A stretch of 64,000 bases of DNA from Numida meleagris (Eukaryota; Chordata; Aves; Galliformes; Numididae), in NCBI RefSeq assembly GCF_002078875.1, contig NC_034410.1:95285292-95349291 (forward strand), in the 5' to 3' direction. Positions 13,801 through 27,109 of this stretch are shown one piece after another. A program made the translations under genes and the position numbers. The notes beneath the pieces were generated by a model that ran no database searches, was not told the origin of the DNA, and saw only the letters and a list, made by a program, of their open reading frames with translations. How positions within the stretch are numbered: the stretch's first letter is position 1; each line of letters begins with the position of its first letter.

Positions 13801-16659
13801 ATGTACGCACACGTACGCCCACAGCATCTGACACCTGTGTGCTACACAGGCGGGGTGACAACTGTGTCTTTTACGTGCAGAAGGTTCTGTGTGTGCATCT
13901 TGCTTCTTAAGCATCCAGGTCAAACTTAGGCCTATTTGCATCACGAGATGAACGTGGTCCACTCTTAAATGTAAAGCTGCCAGAGTACAGATCCTAACAA
14001 CCAAAAAAAAAGCTCCACAAAATAAAAAATAAAAGAACTACCACAAAATCACTTTCCAAAGAACAGAAATCCCGTGCTCTTCCTATGGAGCAGCACAGCA
14101 TTCCTCCAAGGAACCACTTTTACTGGGAAAAGCATTAACTGCTTGGCTAATTTACTTACACTCTTCCACTTCACATCTGCAAGAGCGGTCAGTGCCAGAT
14201 TCAATACTGAGCTGGCTGAGCCTTTGATCTGACCCAAGACAGCTGTTCCTAGGAACACATTTAACTAGCTAGCATTACTCCAGTAAGCACCGTGTCTTAA
14301 GCCAAACTAGACTTTGCTACTGAGAAGAAATAGCATAATACTTTCTGCTAGCTTGAGCTCCTTCCAAACAAACATAAATCCAGTAATGCTCATTGAGAGA
14401 CGCCCTCTTCTAAATTCTGATGCTTCATTCTTCTGCTACATTTCTCTGGAACAAAAAGTGACAAATGAGAATATCTCGAACAGAGATTTTCAGAATGAGG
14501 AAGGCAGGGGAAAGGAACAAATAGCTCTTAATTCCCAAACTCTCTTGTATTCAGGCAACCATCTTTAAGCATATGTTTAAGTGGTTTAGCGAGACTAGGA
14601 CTAAGGCATTTACTAACCCCACAGTTTCATGGAGACCTTAAACCAGTGAAGGATACACCATCACTGAATGCAGCACTTCCATCCGTGGCTGTACCACCCT
14701 CCACTTTGTGTTGGTGCAAGTACAGCTGAGCTGAGTACAGAACCAAAGACATAACATGGGTCAAAACCAAGTGGAAGTTTCTCAGGGTTAATTAGAAGCA
14801 GATCAGGTCTCCAACCCAACTCTTCTGTGGCTGCACAAACATCTGCACAGGGACACTGGGCCACTTTAAAACCTATGAAAATGTAAGTCATTTTCACACT
14901 AGCTAAGCACCTTCCAAATGCTATACAGAAGAAACAGTTTGTGATCCTTCTCTAGGCATCCGTATTAGCCAAGCGCAAACAGCACAAATGCCGTCTTCCT
15001 AATGCGCATTTACCAGTGCTAACAGATCTGAATGAATGAAAGAGAGAATGATGGCTTTAAAATTCATGCACGAAGATTTCAGAACTGCATCTAAAACTTA
15101 GAGAGGCTTAGCCAGGCAGCTCCAAGTGCAGTGTACTACATGATCCTTGCAAATGCCAATGTACAGGGAGTAAGCGGAGCAAGAAACAATACTTAACTAA
15201 CGTGAACTGAAAAAAAAAAATCAACAGAAGTTGCCTGATGCCATTCTATATGATTTCTAATGTGGTGTCTGAACACCTATTAGTTGTGCATGAAATAATG
15301 TCTGACAGTAACTGACACACAACTTATTCTCTTTCTCTCTTGGGGGGGTAGAAGAATGGTGCTTGTGGCATGATACTGTGCTGTGGTTTCTGTACTTTAC
15401 GCTTAGACCTGTATTTTTGGAGCGTTTCTGCTATTACACACTTCTCGTAGAGAAAACAGTTTGACAAAAGGTGCTCTCGGAGTATGCAAAAGTCCATTTG
15501 CTTGCCTCATACTGGTCCGCAAGGAGCTGCCGTCTCTTGCAAAGCCAAGCATACCTGTGACATGGAAAGCCATATCATACCTGATGCATGGTGTTATTCC
15601 ACTGAGATTGCCAGCTTGAAATTTAGGCACTCTCTCAGATGCGTGAAAATCAGTCTTTGAATCAAGATTTTAATACACTGTATGCTTTGAGAACATAAAA
15701 TTCTCTTTTGCATCTGTAAGACATCAGTAGCAGAAAATGGAGACAAGAAGAAAAAAAGAATTATTAGACATGATCTTACTAAATTGAAATGTTTCCTACT
15801 ACATGACGTTTCCTAAAAGCTACCAGGAATTGAAGGAGGGGTGAATGAAACGCACATGAAGAACAAACAGAAACAGTTCTAACACGTTTTGTTTCTAGAT
15901 CTTTTTGATTAAAGGTGATACAACTGACTTACATTGCTCACAAATGAATAATACAGCATTTCAGAGCTCTTGGAATTCCCACACTTGAATCTGCATGGCA
16001 CGGAGCTTTTCTTTCTTATCTCATTAACTGTACAAATATGATTAATGTTCAGCTGAAAACTTTGTGAAATGGAAATTCCTTACCAGGAGCCGCATTCAGC
16101 CCTGCTTGTAAGCAGATGCAAATACCTGATGTTGTACTGGCGTATTTCAGGGTTGTTACTGGCCACGTACACATGTCTGGATTGTCCAAATTGCTAACAG
16201 CGTAATGCTCCAGGAGAAAAATGGGTACGCTCCAGCATTACCAAGTTCCTCTGAAGTTTTATTACAGAATTCAGAATACAAAATGGGATTAGCAGCCTAC
16301 TTCACTGCTTACACTAAATGTCAGGAAATATGGTATTTTTAAAAGTACTTACACAATACCAAAGTAAGAAAAACAAAGAATTCACCTTACGCTTCCCTTT
16401 TTTCAAGAACAGGACCTGTTTATAGCACTTCAAGACTGAAGGCAGCATTACAGGCTGAAAGCAAACTGGGTATTCTAAATAAAAAGTTATCTGTCTGGAA
16501 TTTGGTTTTATAGACAGATGTAAAATCTAGAATGTTGCCACTTATTCTGTAACACAAAACCCAGAGGACTCTTTGCTTTTCAAATGAGTCACCATATGTT
16601 ATATTTTTTTGTTGTATTTCATCAGTTGAAAAACACTTACCGCTCCAGCTACATCAGAA
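10884..16659. other. Intronic sequence without recognised gene
   Basis: No repeat family recognised. It includes the longest open frame of the window (minus strand, 12494-13075), judged to be chance. The rest is AT-rich unique-looking DNA. Confidence 0.6.
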
Positions 16660-18180
16660 GATTTTTGCTTGCTTATCATTAACTGCCCTTAGAGATAGAG
16701 AAAGGGAAAGTGGCAGTGGCAGCAGTGACTTAATGGCACGTGGTCTTCCTTTGGCCATGCAGCACAGGCAGCCCCGTGTGCCCTCCCTTGCCGGCTTGGG
16801 CCATGGGGAGCCACGGTGGGCAGAAAGGACAAAGCCTTCCGCACCAGTGGGCCACATCCAGAGAAAGGCGGCAGCAGAGTGCTTCCAGGTGTGTGCTGCC
16901 ACGGACCCAACCGATCAATGCAGGGACTGCGCAGTCCCACACACACGCACTCTTTAGGGCTCTCCCAACCACCAGCCCTGCTGGGCTGTGTATCCGAATC
17001 GAATCTCTGTGCGGTGCCAGGGCATACACAGCTGAAATCAATAGTGCCGTAACATCACAGCTCTCCTTCCTTCCCCGAAGCTCGCTGATAGAGGAGCTTC
17101 AGCTGAAACCAGCCACGGTGGGGAGCAGGCCAGCAGGCCCCACCGCTGGCCCGCAAGGCAGGCCCGCATTGATTGCCATCTGATTAGAGGCAGTGTGTCC
17201 TGACTTTCCCCAGTCACTTAAGCCGGCGTCTCGTTGCTTGTCCTTAGAGACCACAGCTCCACTCAGGCAGAGAGCGTCTAGACAGTATTCATGATCCATC
17301 TGTCTGGCACAGCCAGGCTGATGACAAACTCTATTAGAACCGAAACAATTTTTTTCTCTCTTCCCTCCTCCCATCTCCCTTTTCCTCTGAGAAGCAGTAA
17401 TCTGACACTGAAAATTACTATCATTGTTGCAATTCTCAAAATAGCAGTGCCAGACTTTCATTAACATCAACGCTAGACTGCTAAATATTTAAAGAAATGG
17501 ATAAATTTCACCTGAAGTGGGACAGCCCGGCACACATGAAAGCAGAAGCACAATCAAAATGTAAATCTAAGCGGTTGTTTTTATCTGCGCGAATTCGGTG
17601 TCACAGTCAGAGGGGGATGCCAAAGGTCTCCTTAAACAAAATATTTTCCTTTGATTGAGCTTTTTGTTTTTAAAACAGACTCGTTCTCCAGCCCCCCGCA
17701 GATCCCTACAAAGCTCAGCGCTGACAGCAGTAGGAGGGGTGCTGAAAGGGAGAGCCAGAGAGCTGCGGTGCGGCTCCTTTTTTACCTCGCCGAGGAAAAT
17801 GAACTCCCACAGCAAGCCCCGCTCTGCCAAAACAGCCCTGGCGCATCGGCTCCATCAATGCCGACAACTTGTGATTCGATGGAGACATCATTTTCACATG
17901 ACGAGAAGGATTCGTTTCCCTTTTTTATTGTTCTTCAAATGTTCATACGTGTCAATATTTGTGTTCAGCGTGCCCATGAGCACCCGCAGATCACAGCAAA
18001 GAGTACCTGTGCTGTTTTCCGCTGAACAATGAACCCAAATCTCCACCATCCCTAAAAATCGCAAAGCCACTCAATTAGAGGGATTTTGATACTGCAGTCT
18101 GCCAACAGACAATAGACTACACCTCCCATTTCCAAATCTAATTTTCTTCTAGCAGGACAAGGCAGGCCGATCATTCGTTG
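16660..18180. promoter_or_regulatory. GC- and CpG-richer segment, possible enhancer or alternative promoter
   Basis: Relative to neighbours this 1.5 kb has more G+C and retains CpGs (for example around 16790-16950, 17080-17160, 17590-17870). It contains a 16-bp perfect palindrome (16923-16938) and high-complexity sequence without recognisable repeats. It lies in the part of LDLRAD4 where promoters for isoforms lacking the LDL-A module could be expected. No TATA box plus first-exon structure could be assigned, so the regulatory call is inference only. Confidence 0.25.
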
Positions 18181-20043
18181 CAAAACAAAGGGAGACGCTC
18201 TAACAAATGAACTGTGTCCTGCTGGAAACATGCACTTTGTTCCTATTCCTCAGAGCCCAAATTCTGCAGGTCACATGCAGCTGCAAGCTGCCCACAAGGC
18301 CAGGTCTTCATAATGTTTAAAATTCTACTGGGAGCTGCATTTTTCCAATCACAGTTTCATGCAGTTAATACACTCTCAGCCTCAAAGCAGACTTCAAGAT
18401 TAGCCATCTCGATCAATACACATTCATGGCTGAGTAAAATAAAAACAAGAAATGGGTCTTCCAGGAGCTTGCATGCGCTCCTTTGAAAGAGGCTACCTGC
18501 AGTAAAATAAAGAGTTCTCTCTGAGTGTCCTCACCTAACCTACTACCTTGGCACATTCCGTTCTGATGCCTTTGCATGCCTTTTGACCAACTAACACCTG
18601 CTGGATGGCAACCTGTGTTGCCTGAAACCAGTTTCTAACCCACATGAGCTAATAAAGCCCTCGAGTCTCTCTGTGCCATACAGAACCAAACCTCAAATGT
18701 AGCAGCATAAAGTAACCTTACCTACTAGTCAGGAGAGGAAAATTAATAAAACCAAAGGCTGCAGAAATACAGGATTTGTTTAACTTTGCATATGTGAGAC
18801 AACTCACTAAGTTCAACAACGACATTCAAAAAGATTGAATTAACAGCCTCCACACAGAGACAGATGAGAATAGCAAGGAGAACACTCAGTCTATGGGATT
18901 AATCTACCCTAACAAAAAGCCATCACGTCTGCTGTAATCACAAGATCCAGGGAGCAGGTCACCCACAAAAAATATCTGTCTATGCAATTGTTCATGCAAC
19001 ATAACTAAACCAAACAACAAGCTGCAACAAGACATGCTGGATTTGGCTGCTGGCAGGAACACAAATGAGAAATGCTTCAGTAGCCAGGAAATATAGGTTA
19101 CCACTAACATGGGCATACTGCTGAAATAAACTTAAGCAGGGCTTCCCTATGAATGTTTATTTAGACATTGTTTGGAGGCAGTCTATATATTACCATGAAA
19201 TGAGATTAATATTGCTTCTGCAGGACAGAAGGTCTGAATACAGTGGAGAAAGGGATTCTTTGAAAAAAAAAAAAGTCCAGGGGAAGGTAGACCACACTAA
19301 CACCAACCTGCTCTGGGTAAAGACCACAGCAGTTCCAACAGACAACAGGCAATCTTGCTCAGATGCAGACCAGCATACACATACACATTGCTCTTTCCAA
19401 CAGTTTCCTGCCCATTCAAGAACTGTGCACAAGCAAGAAGATGCAAGAACACACTGACACTTAACACTAACCAGCCTAGAAATTACCACTTTAAAAATCT
19501 TTTTTTTTTCCCTCCTGGTTGTAATTATTTCCTTTTTACAGTGCTATGTTACCTACCATCTTGCCACTAAGTAGAGGCCAATCGTATATATTTCTGCTTT
19601 GGAAGGCAGCACCACCAGCTAGGACATTTCTAGCACATGTATTCTGGTATGCTCTGCTAGAGATCACCATTAAAATCATTGACCAAAAGCATGGAAAAGT
19701 TTCATAATTCAACATGTCATCCCTTTAAAGCCTGGGGACCACAATTCAACAACTATTCTAGATTTCTTTTTCAAGGCCTGAATAGGCCAGTACAGCTGCC
19801 TGCCACATTCCTAGTGATGTTCTTTCCTATTACCAGTTGACAACAATTGCTACCATTTAATAGCCTATTTAATAGACAGAACATAATAAATATCATTAAT
19901 CCTCATTTCTTTAAAATACTGTTCGTAGCAGTAGCATTTTTCTGCCTGGCTTTGATCTTTTTTTCTGTTTGGTTCACCTTTAGGTCCAATGTTTTACCAT
20001 TTCTGGTATTTAATTTAGAACAGAAGTCTCTTCATTTACCAGC

Positions 20044-20048
20044 ACGTG
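20044..20048. repeat. Left target-site duplication of the solo LTR (ACGTG)
   Basis: ACGTG directly precedes the TG of the LTR and is repeated without change at 20569-20573 directly after its CA. Five bases is the usual duplication length for ERVL-type integrases. Confidence 0.8.
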
Positions 20049-20568
20049 TGTCATGGTTTTGTGATTTTCGGTTATTGGTATTCCACATCATAACATCATG
20101 TAGTGGATATACCCGGTTCTCAGAAGAGAAGGACTACCACAGTCCCCACGGTACTTTGCTCCTCTGTTACCATTTCCAGCCGGAGGGAAAAGATAAAAGC
20201 TCGCAGTATAAAAACTTGCAGATCACGAGACCTCGTCCCTTTTTCCGCCGTCTCTCATCTTGGCAGCACCTCGCTCTCCAGCTGTCTTATCATCGGTAGT
20301 AGAGTAAGGCCTACCTTGATTTTTGGGACATTCTCTCTCTGTATTGGATTTATCAGCTTAAATTGTAATTATATTGTATTATAGTGTGTTGTTTTGCATT
20401 CCGATATCTTATTTAGTAAATTAGTTTGTTTCTCCTCAGATTGTTGCCACTGTTCTTTGCTCTCAGGGCCATCTCCTTACCCTTTTCCCCTTTTCCCGGG
20501 GCGTGGACCCGTGGATCCCCCGTCCCCTTCGTCACGGAATCGGGCCTAACGCCCGTAAACCGTTGACA
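20049..20568 (+). mobile_element. Solo LTR of an avian ERVL-like endogenous retrovirus
   Basis: A 520-bp element begins TGTCA and ends TGACA, giving a 5-bp perfect terminal inverted repeat. It is flanked by a perfect 5-bp target duplication, ACGTG, at 20044-20048 and 20569-20573. Orientation is plus: a TATAAAA box at 20207-20213, a pyrimidine-rich region after it, then a T/G-rich stretch near 20380, and a GC-rich end. No primer-binding site or internal viral sequence follows, so this is a solo LTR left by recombination between two LTRs. The 5-bp duplication and the TATTCCA...ACATCATGT block upstream of the TATA box, shared with the LTR at 46520, suggest the ERVL group. It sits antisense to LDLRAD4. 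Family name not assigned. Confidence 0.85.
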
Positions 20569-20573
20569 ACGTG
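20569..20573. repeat. Right target-site duplication of the solo LTR (ACGTG)
   Basis: Exact copy of the five bases at 20044-20048, bounding the LTR on its 3' side. Confidence 0.8.
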
Positions 20574-22499
20574 TCACACAGTCCCTATTGCAGTGAAAAA
20601 GTACAGTCATTACTGATATCCAAAAATTCAACAAATAACCAAGCGCCCCTTCAGCCACAAGGTATGCAAGAAGTTAAATACTTCAGGATGCTGCTACCAA
20701 TAAATCAAATATTTCCTCTCCAAGCTACTAATCTGCCCTGTTGTTACAAAACTAGCAGACAACAAAACTGTTTATGTAATTATTCCACTTCACTCAGCAC
20801 TGGGGAGGTCTTAAGTAGCAGAACTACTGTGCTGGACATCATACTTTAACAGGAGTCAGATAAAAAGAACAAACAGACTTGAGGAAACAATTTAAATGAA
20901 AGAATTTGGTATTTTTTAAGTCTACCAAAGGGTAACTGAGCTGTTTGCAGGGTAACCATCCTGACATGTGTAAAAGGCTGACATGAAAGAAGCAGACCAC
21001 ACCAAGCCAATAGTCAGAAAATCCCCCCCTTTTTGTACTTTCAAGATGCACTTACAGATATGCATGCACAGAGTATGAGGCAGTGTTTTTTGACAACTCA
21101 AAAGCCAAAGTTAGCCTAAGTTCATGGGGAAACACATGTGACATTCTGATCTGGATCTGAGTATTTTCGCAAGACTTCCATTACAAAAACCAAAACCAAA
21201 GCAAAATAAAATGAAATAACATAAATGTACATGTAAACGATTACTATTTTAAAATGTTTGAAATCACAGCAGAAGTACAAGATTAGTCATATAAAAACAT
21301 GTTAAATTGGAGGTTAGAGGTAAGAAGGGGAAGGGAATACATCCAACAGCTGACAATTTTCTATAATCAATTAACTGCAGTGATTATATCATGTTCAATA
21401 CTGCATGTGTTCAATGCACAAATTACAGATACATGCTGCTTGTAATTTCTATTATTAACAGCAACATAATTAACAGAGATATTCCTAAGCCAGTCACAAC
21501 TAGAGCTCAAACAGCTTTTTGAGAGCTGTCATTACGGGCAGAACCACACCAATGGCAAGCACTGCTAGACACCTCATTCCATACACTAGTTTCTCCATCA
21601 GATGCTGACCAGTGGAGGGACCTATCGATCTGTGGCAAACAACTGCCAATCCTATCAGGAAGGAAATGGTTTAGGGAGCATGTGACAAATCGTCATCCTC
21701 TTAGTACCTGCAATGCTTGTTTCTGCTATCCCTGCAATAAGTAAAACATTTCTGAAGGGTCTGTTTTAATCTTTTTAAAGTAAATACTGAGGTAATGCAG
21801 TACCCTGATATATGACAGGAAATCATCACAGTAACAGCACTTCTCTTGTACATGTAGACCAGAAACATTATTGGAAAACTTCTATTCAGAAAACTGAACT
21901 GTTTAAAAACAGTTGCAGAAGACACAAAATCAAAATTTGATTTCAGTGTCCATCAGGGAGGGCAAAGAGAGGGATTCTGTCATTCTCTCTCAGATACTTA
22001 GGCACCACAGAATAGCAAGTAAAGGTATTTTAAATACATACCTCCAAAAGCTCAGTGACCTACCAAATTAGTGCTGATCTCCACACTAATAAAATACATA
22101 GAAACAATGACTGCAACACCTTCCTTAATAGTCTCAGTAGCATGGGAATACTGTCACACACACAAAGCACAAAACATTTTTCAGAAATGGAAAACAATTG
22201 GAAAACATTTTTTAATCACTTAAAATATTATGCTTTCTTTCTCAGAAGTCACTTACAATTCATACAATCACAATCTCATTACCTGCAGCACAAATTCCTC
22301 CACTTCCCTCCACATGACCTCAACTTTCCTGATTTAGACACCCAGAGAAAGCATGTTAGACAGCGCTGCTGGTTCAGTGCTCTGTCTCAGCTCCCCTAGG
22401 TATGATACAGCAGACCAGGTTTCTGGAAGATGCTGATTTTTGAGGTAACAGACATATCCCACGTACATACACAGATGCACACGAAGAGCAAGTACTCAC

Positions 22500-22640
22500 A
22501 GCTAAAGATGCCTGGAGGTGGATGCTCTGTTACAAGCAGACAGTTCTCTTCATCACTGTTGTCCCCACAGTCATTCTGTTGGTTACAAATCAATGAACCA
22601 AGATACAAGCATTTACCACTGGCGCAGGTGAATTTGCACT
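22500..22640 (-). CDS. LDLRAD4: LDLRAD4 exon encoding the LDL-receptor class A domain
   Basis: This 141-nt exon lies on the minus strand. It has a strong acceptor, a pyrimidine-rich tract ending TTTTTGCCTTTCAG|AG, and a strong donor, AGCT|GTGAGT (GT at 22499-22498). Translation continues from the exon at 58159 as residues 14-60. Six cysteines in LDL-A spacing are visible at residues 15, 19, 24, 32, 38 and 47. The calcium-binding acidic cluster is NDCGDNSDEENC, with D37, D40, D43 and E44 as likely ligands. The tail reads LLVTEHPPPGIFS, matching the human juxtamembrane sequence apart from N to S at the last residue. Only conservative changes from human are seen (for example V to I before the fourth cysteine). 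The exon is phase 1 at both ends, so skipping it would keep the frame and remove the whole module. The downstream transmembrane exon was looked for in 1-22499 and not found. Confidence 0.96.
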
Positions 22641-22680
22641 CTGAAAGGCAAAAAGGAAATCAGAACAAAAATTGATGAGG

Positions 22681-25600
22681 AAATCAGTGTTTATCTTCTT
22701 CACTAGCTAGAATGACTGATGTAAAAAGCAATCGGTAGTTTTCACATAGACACTATCTTGGTGGATGGGTCTTTCACACTTTACCACCGAAGTAAATAAT
22801 GCAGTATTTGTAAGCATTGCAAGTCTGAATGATGTCTGAGTGTATGTGATAAATTTCAGATCACTAGAATCAATCCACTAATAAACCAGATTTGTCACTT
22901 GGGAAAATTCAACTTATCTTAAAAAAGACAAAAGATTCTTCTAATTCACATTGATTACAGTTCACTTACGACAAAGACTGTGTTCTCACCTATGTGTGCG
23001 TAGCACTTCACATATTTGGGGCAAGACAGCACTGTGAATAAATATAAATCATTGTCCCATGTTAGAAAAAAAGCCCTGCCCAATGTAAAACAGCACCAGC
23101 TGTAAGGCAGTAGTTAGTCTGTAACCAGCAACAATCCTGTCCAGACACAGATAATTATTCCTTAACTACCTTCCCAAAGCCAATCTGCCAGTCTCCCAGC
23201 TAATTACAATCAAGCACTCAGTGCCTGCACATTGAGCTCCCACATTTCAGTTTTCTTTTTTTCAAAAAGGAAACTCTAAAACCTCTGTAATGTGTCTGGA
23301 TGCTGTACGCGGACTTACTGTATTCCTTTACATTTTGTTCACTGCAAAGAAATTAAAGGTTTCTGCTAAATATGTTTCAGCCACAAGGAAAAATTCCTCT
23401 GAAACTAAGTATTTAAACAAAAACATCATTACCTCTAGCTCATTCTTAAATTCTCTCTCTTCTTCCTTTTATGCAAAAAGTTGCAGGCTGCCTAACCCTG
23501 TGTAAGATATCACACTGGACTGATTCTCATCTCTTCAAAAGACCATTTCAAGGTAAAGCTCCTCATCTCATCTCCCACTCAAATTTTACACTGACATGAG
23601 AGCTACACACTTACCTGCTCTGGGTGATCAGGATGGACAATCTCCATCCTTGGCCTCTTGTTTACCAATAAAGATTCAGTGGTAACTTGTTACAAGAATT
23701 ACAGCCTAGTGTCTACTTATCGTGGATGTTTTTCTTTAACTTTCAGAGCCCCGCCAGACAAGGCTTCAGTCTGACTTACTTGTCCTCTGTCTGAAATGGT
23801 AATAGCTCAGTATTTAAACATGGCATTATGTATTGAGGGTGTCTACTTGGTCGATAATTAAAATTCCATTGCCCTTCAGCTAAACTGATCATTTAAATGT
23901 CACCTCTAGAAACAAAGCTTAATAGTAAGCATTTGAGATATAATTAAGAAATATTCACAGAAATATAAATACCATTATAAAAAGCTTTTTCACTAGGCTT
24001 GTTCCAAAGATAAATACACTATTGACGTAGAACAGAGGACACATTATATCTAGACAAATTATAGTTTAATCATTACCCCTTTAGCATGTTGACGAATTCT
24101 GGCAATTGTCATTCTGAAGCAATGGCAAAGTAGATGGAACGAAAATCAAGGAACACTCACAAGCCTTTTATTTAAAGTAGTACCATTCTCTGAAACCTGG
24201 GCTTCCCCAGGGCTGCAGTTTGGGCCGGCTGATTCTGCTTAAGAGAGATCATCTCTTATCTTCAACATTTGTTCATCTTCAGCAGCCTCGATAGGAGACT
24301 TCCCATTAATCTTAATAGCACAAGGACTGGACTTGATCTGAATGGAGACGACAGGAGCTGTAATTCTAAAGAGACCCTAAAACAGTTACCGAGGCATGAC
24401 ATTTACACACTTGTATCTGATGTGTAATGTAAGCACGGTAATCACTAAGAGGGGGAGAAATAAATTGGGAAGGAGAACAAAATCATTTTTCGTAGCATAT
24501 TTGCTTTGTAGTTAAGAGTGATTCGCAGGCCTCTGTCTGAAAACTTCACAAGCATTAATGACATCTAGGTATGCATACCAGCAAGAAGTTGCTTCAGTAA
24601 AATATATGCATCAACATGTGCAACATGTTAAAATGCTACTTAAGAATATAAATAAAAGCTGTAATAGGTTACGTAAGAAACACAAGCATTTCCTGTGTGC
24701 TTAGAATATATATTTGTATTGCACTTGGTCAAACTGCACTTGAAAATCAGTATTTCCCTAAGTAAAGTCCTCAAGATTTATGAAGTATTTAAATTATAGA
24801 ATCAAATATTATAGAAAGTATTTTTCCACATTCCTCATCCTCTTCAGCAGTGACAAAGAACTGAAAAGCCATTTAAGGCCTTGACCAAAGAGAGTAAGTC
24901 TCTGAAACCCAAGAATCTAAGAAGGCTATTAACACTTACTTTTGCAAAGGAGACAGAAAAGATCTGTCTCAATACAATCTGATGATTACAGCACTTAGGA
25001 CTCTTTTTTGCAAACTCAGAAAGTAAGAAACTGAACAAGAAAAGAGTAAAGCTGCTCTGAAAGATTAGAAAAGTTGGCTTGAAAGGGTTCAAACTTTGCA
25101 GACATTTTAAACGGGTTCAACAGAAAAGGCAGAATGAAAATTACTATAAATTGCTGAGATATTATGAAAATTAGACTAGCAACAGACACGCTGCTTCTAT
25201 TTGAAAGAGAAGTATCAAACACCATATTGCTTGAAGTTTAAACACATGGCATGTTACTTTGGCCACATTTTCAAATTCTTTCCTGTGTCTTTGTGTTGAG
25301 CCCAACATAAAGCCTTCCACATTTCCCTCATGACTGATATAAAATGATCAAGCAAGATGTCAATTCAAAACCAACTAAAGCTAAGACCTTTGAGTTTCTA
25401 TTTGACATACAGATTGTATGGTCTTCAGACCTCTTGTCCCCTGCTGACATCCCCACCGGGACTGGATGGTTGTTCTCTATGCTCCAGGAATTCTTCATTG
25501 ATTATAAAATGCTCCATCTCAAGCCATGCCATCATGCTGCGCTGGGTCTGGGATGGAGCAAACACTCCACACAGCAGCTCCTGTGCTGCCATTCGTTGGA

Positions 25601-27109
25601 TTTGTGATCAAAATGGCTGTTGCTGGGCAGTGCTCACATAGCATCAAAGCTTTCTATTTTTTCCTATTTCCTTCATTTACTCATCTGTCTTTTTGCTTTC
25701 ACTCTTCCTAGTCTCTCTCCTACCCTGCAGTGGAACAGGTGAGCGAGCGCTGTGTAGGTGCTGGCCAGATCAACCCACAAGAAAGGCCAATTCAAAAACA
25801 GCTTAGCATTACTGCTACTTAACAGCTTCAAAACAAATCACCTCTAAGAATAACAAGAACAGTGAAAACCAAGAGAATGCCAGTTTTTGATAACTCCTCT
25901 GTTGCACAGAGGCTTTGAAAAGTGGAGATCTCCTCCAACTCGAACCAAGAACCCAGCCAGGAGTTAGTGTTCAATCTTGAAAAATAGAAACCTTGAAATT
26001 TCTCCAAAGATGGACCAAGCAAGTAAGTCTGTAGAAGTATGACCGAGAGAGAAGATCCATTCCCAAAGAAGCCAGACAAAAAGACTGTCGTGGAATGGCT
26101 TAGAACTGGGAAAAGCTAAAATCCATACATACATGAGATCCCAAAGAAGCCCAGAAGTACTTGTAAAGAGCAGTCTAAGCAAGCAGTGACGGTTGACATG
26201 ACACACAGGACAGCACTTTCCATGTCCTAATTCTAGAACTATCCAGTGAAGTCTTTCCAAGTATCTAAAAAAAGGACTTCTCTGTACAGTTATGGTTCAT
26301 TGTGTTTTCCTTTATATTAAAATAGGAAAAGGACCACTGATGTACAATGACAGAAATACCAATGTTAACATCAACGACGACTTCATATGCCATCTAACAA
26401 AATTTAATACCTCATGGAGGACTCAACAGAGCAAAACTTAACCTGTATAATATTGTTCTACTGAAGTCTGAAAGAAATTTTTAAAAGAAAAATGCACTGT
26501 AGGAATGGAACAAATTAATTAAACAGATTATTCAATGAAAAACAAATACTTCCAAACAGGCAGTATACCTAACATTAGGTATTTGTGACTTATGAACTAA
26601 AATTCAATACTTCACAGTAGTTTGCATAGTAAATATATTCAAACAATGTGCGCTTTTTATAAAACCGGAATTAACTCTTTTTCAAAGTCAGTTTGATGCA
26701 GACAGTAGAACACAAACATTAAGAATATTGTCAAAATGAACATTAGTAAGTAAACCCACAGAGGTCTGTACCAAAATATCAGGAGAGACCTCCAAACACC
26801 ATCGGGGAAATCCAGACCAGTCCAGTCTAGACCAATGTGCCTAATGACACACCAGAAAGCTGTTATCAATAGAAAGCCTTGTACTTGGCTTGTCTAGACA
26901 AGAGGAGGGGGAAGAGCTCCAGTTCTGAAAACAAGCCAGCACGATCCTTCTTTCATAAATAACATTTCAAAGCTATGCAGTTTTCCTCTTCATTTTCAAG
27001 TGGCAATTAGTGAAACATCAGTAGGTTGGTCAGCAAGGCTCTGACTACAGCTAAACTTGAAGCAGATGACAGCTATTGGAGGTTGAAAAACACAGCCCTC
27101 CTTATAATT
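22681..27109. other. Intronic sequence 5' of the LDL-A exon, nothing recognised
   Basis: No CR1, LTR or exon seen. AT-rich with some GAGA-poor, homeobox-like motifs. Part of a 10-kb interval without recognisable mobile elements. Confidence 0.6.

Larger units (their letters stand above)
1..22499 (-). other. LDLRAD4: LDLRAD4 intron downstream of the LDL-A exon (partial, runs off the window)
   Basis: Everything left of the donor at 22499 is intronic for the LDL-A-containing transcript, because the next exon (transmembrane segment rich in I and V) is not found on the minus strand down to position 1. As I recall, shorter human isoforms lacking the LDL-A module start from promoters in this part of the gene, so an alternative first exon here is possible. 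I could not identify one by sequence. Confidence 0.8.

Noticed and set aside
1..22499. Search for the LDLRAD4 transmembrane exon (I/V-rich segment after the LDL-A module)
   Set aside because: No minus-strand stretch encoding an I/V-rich helix with flanking splice sites matching LDLRAD4 was found, so it probably lies beyond the left edge.
22396..22608. 70-codon minus-strand frame over the LDL-A exon
   Set aside because: The start at 22608 is artificial, because the exon begins at 22640 without an ATG. The tail beyond 22500 is intron read-through.
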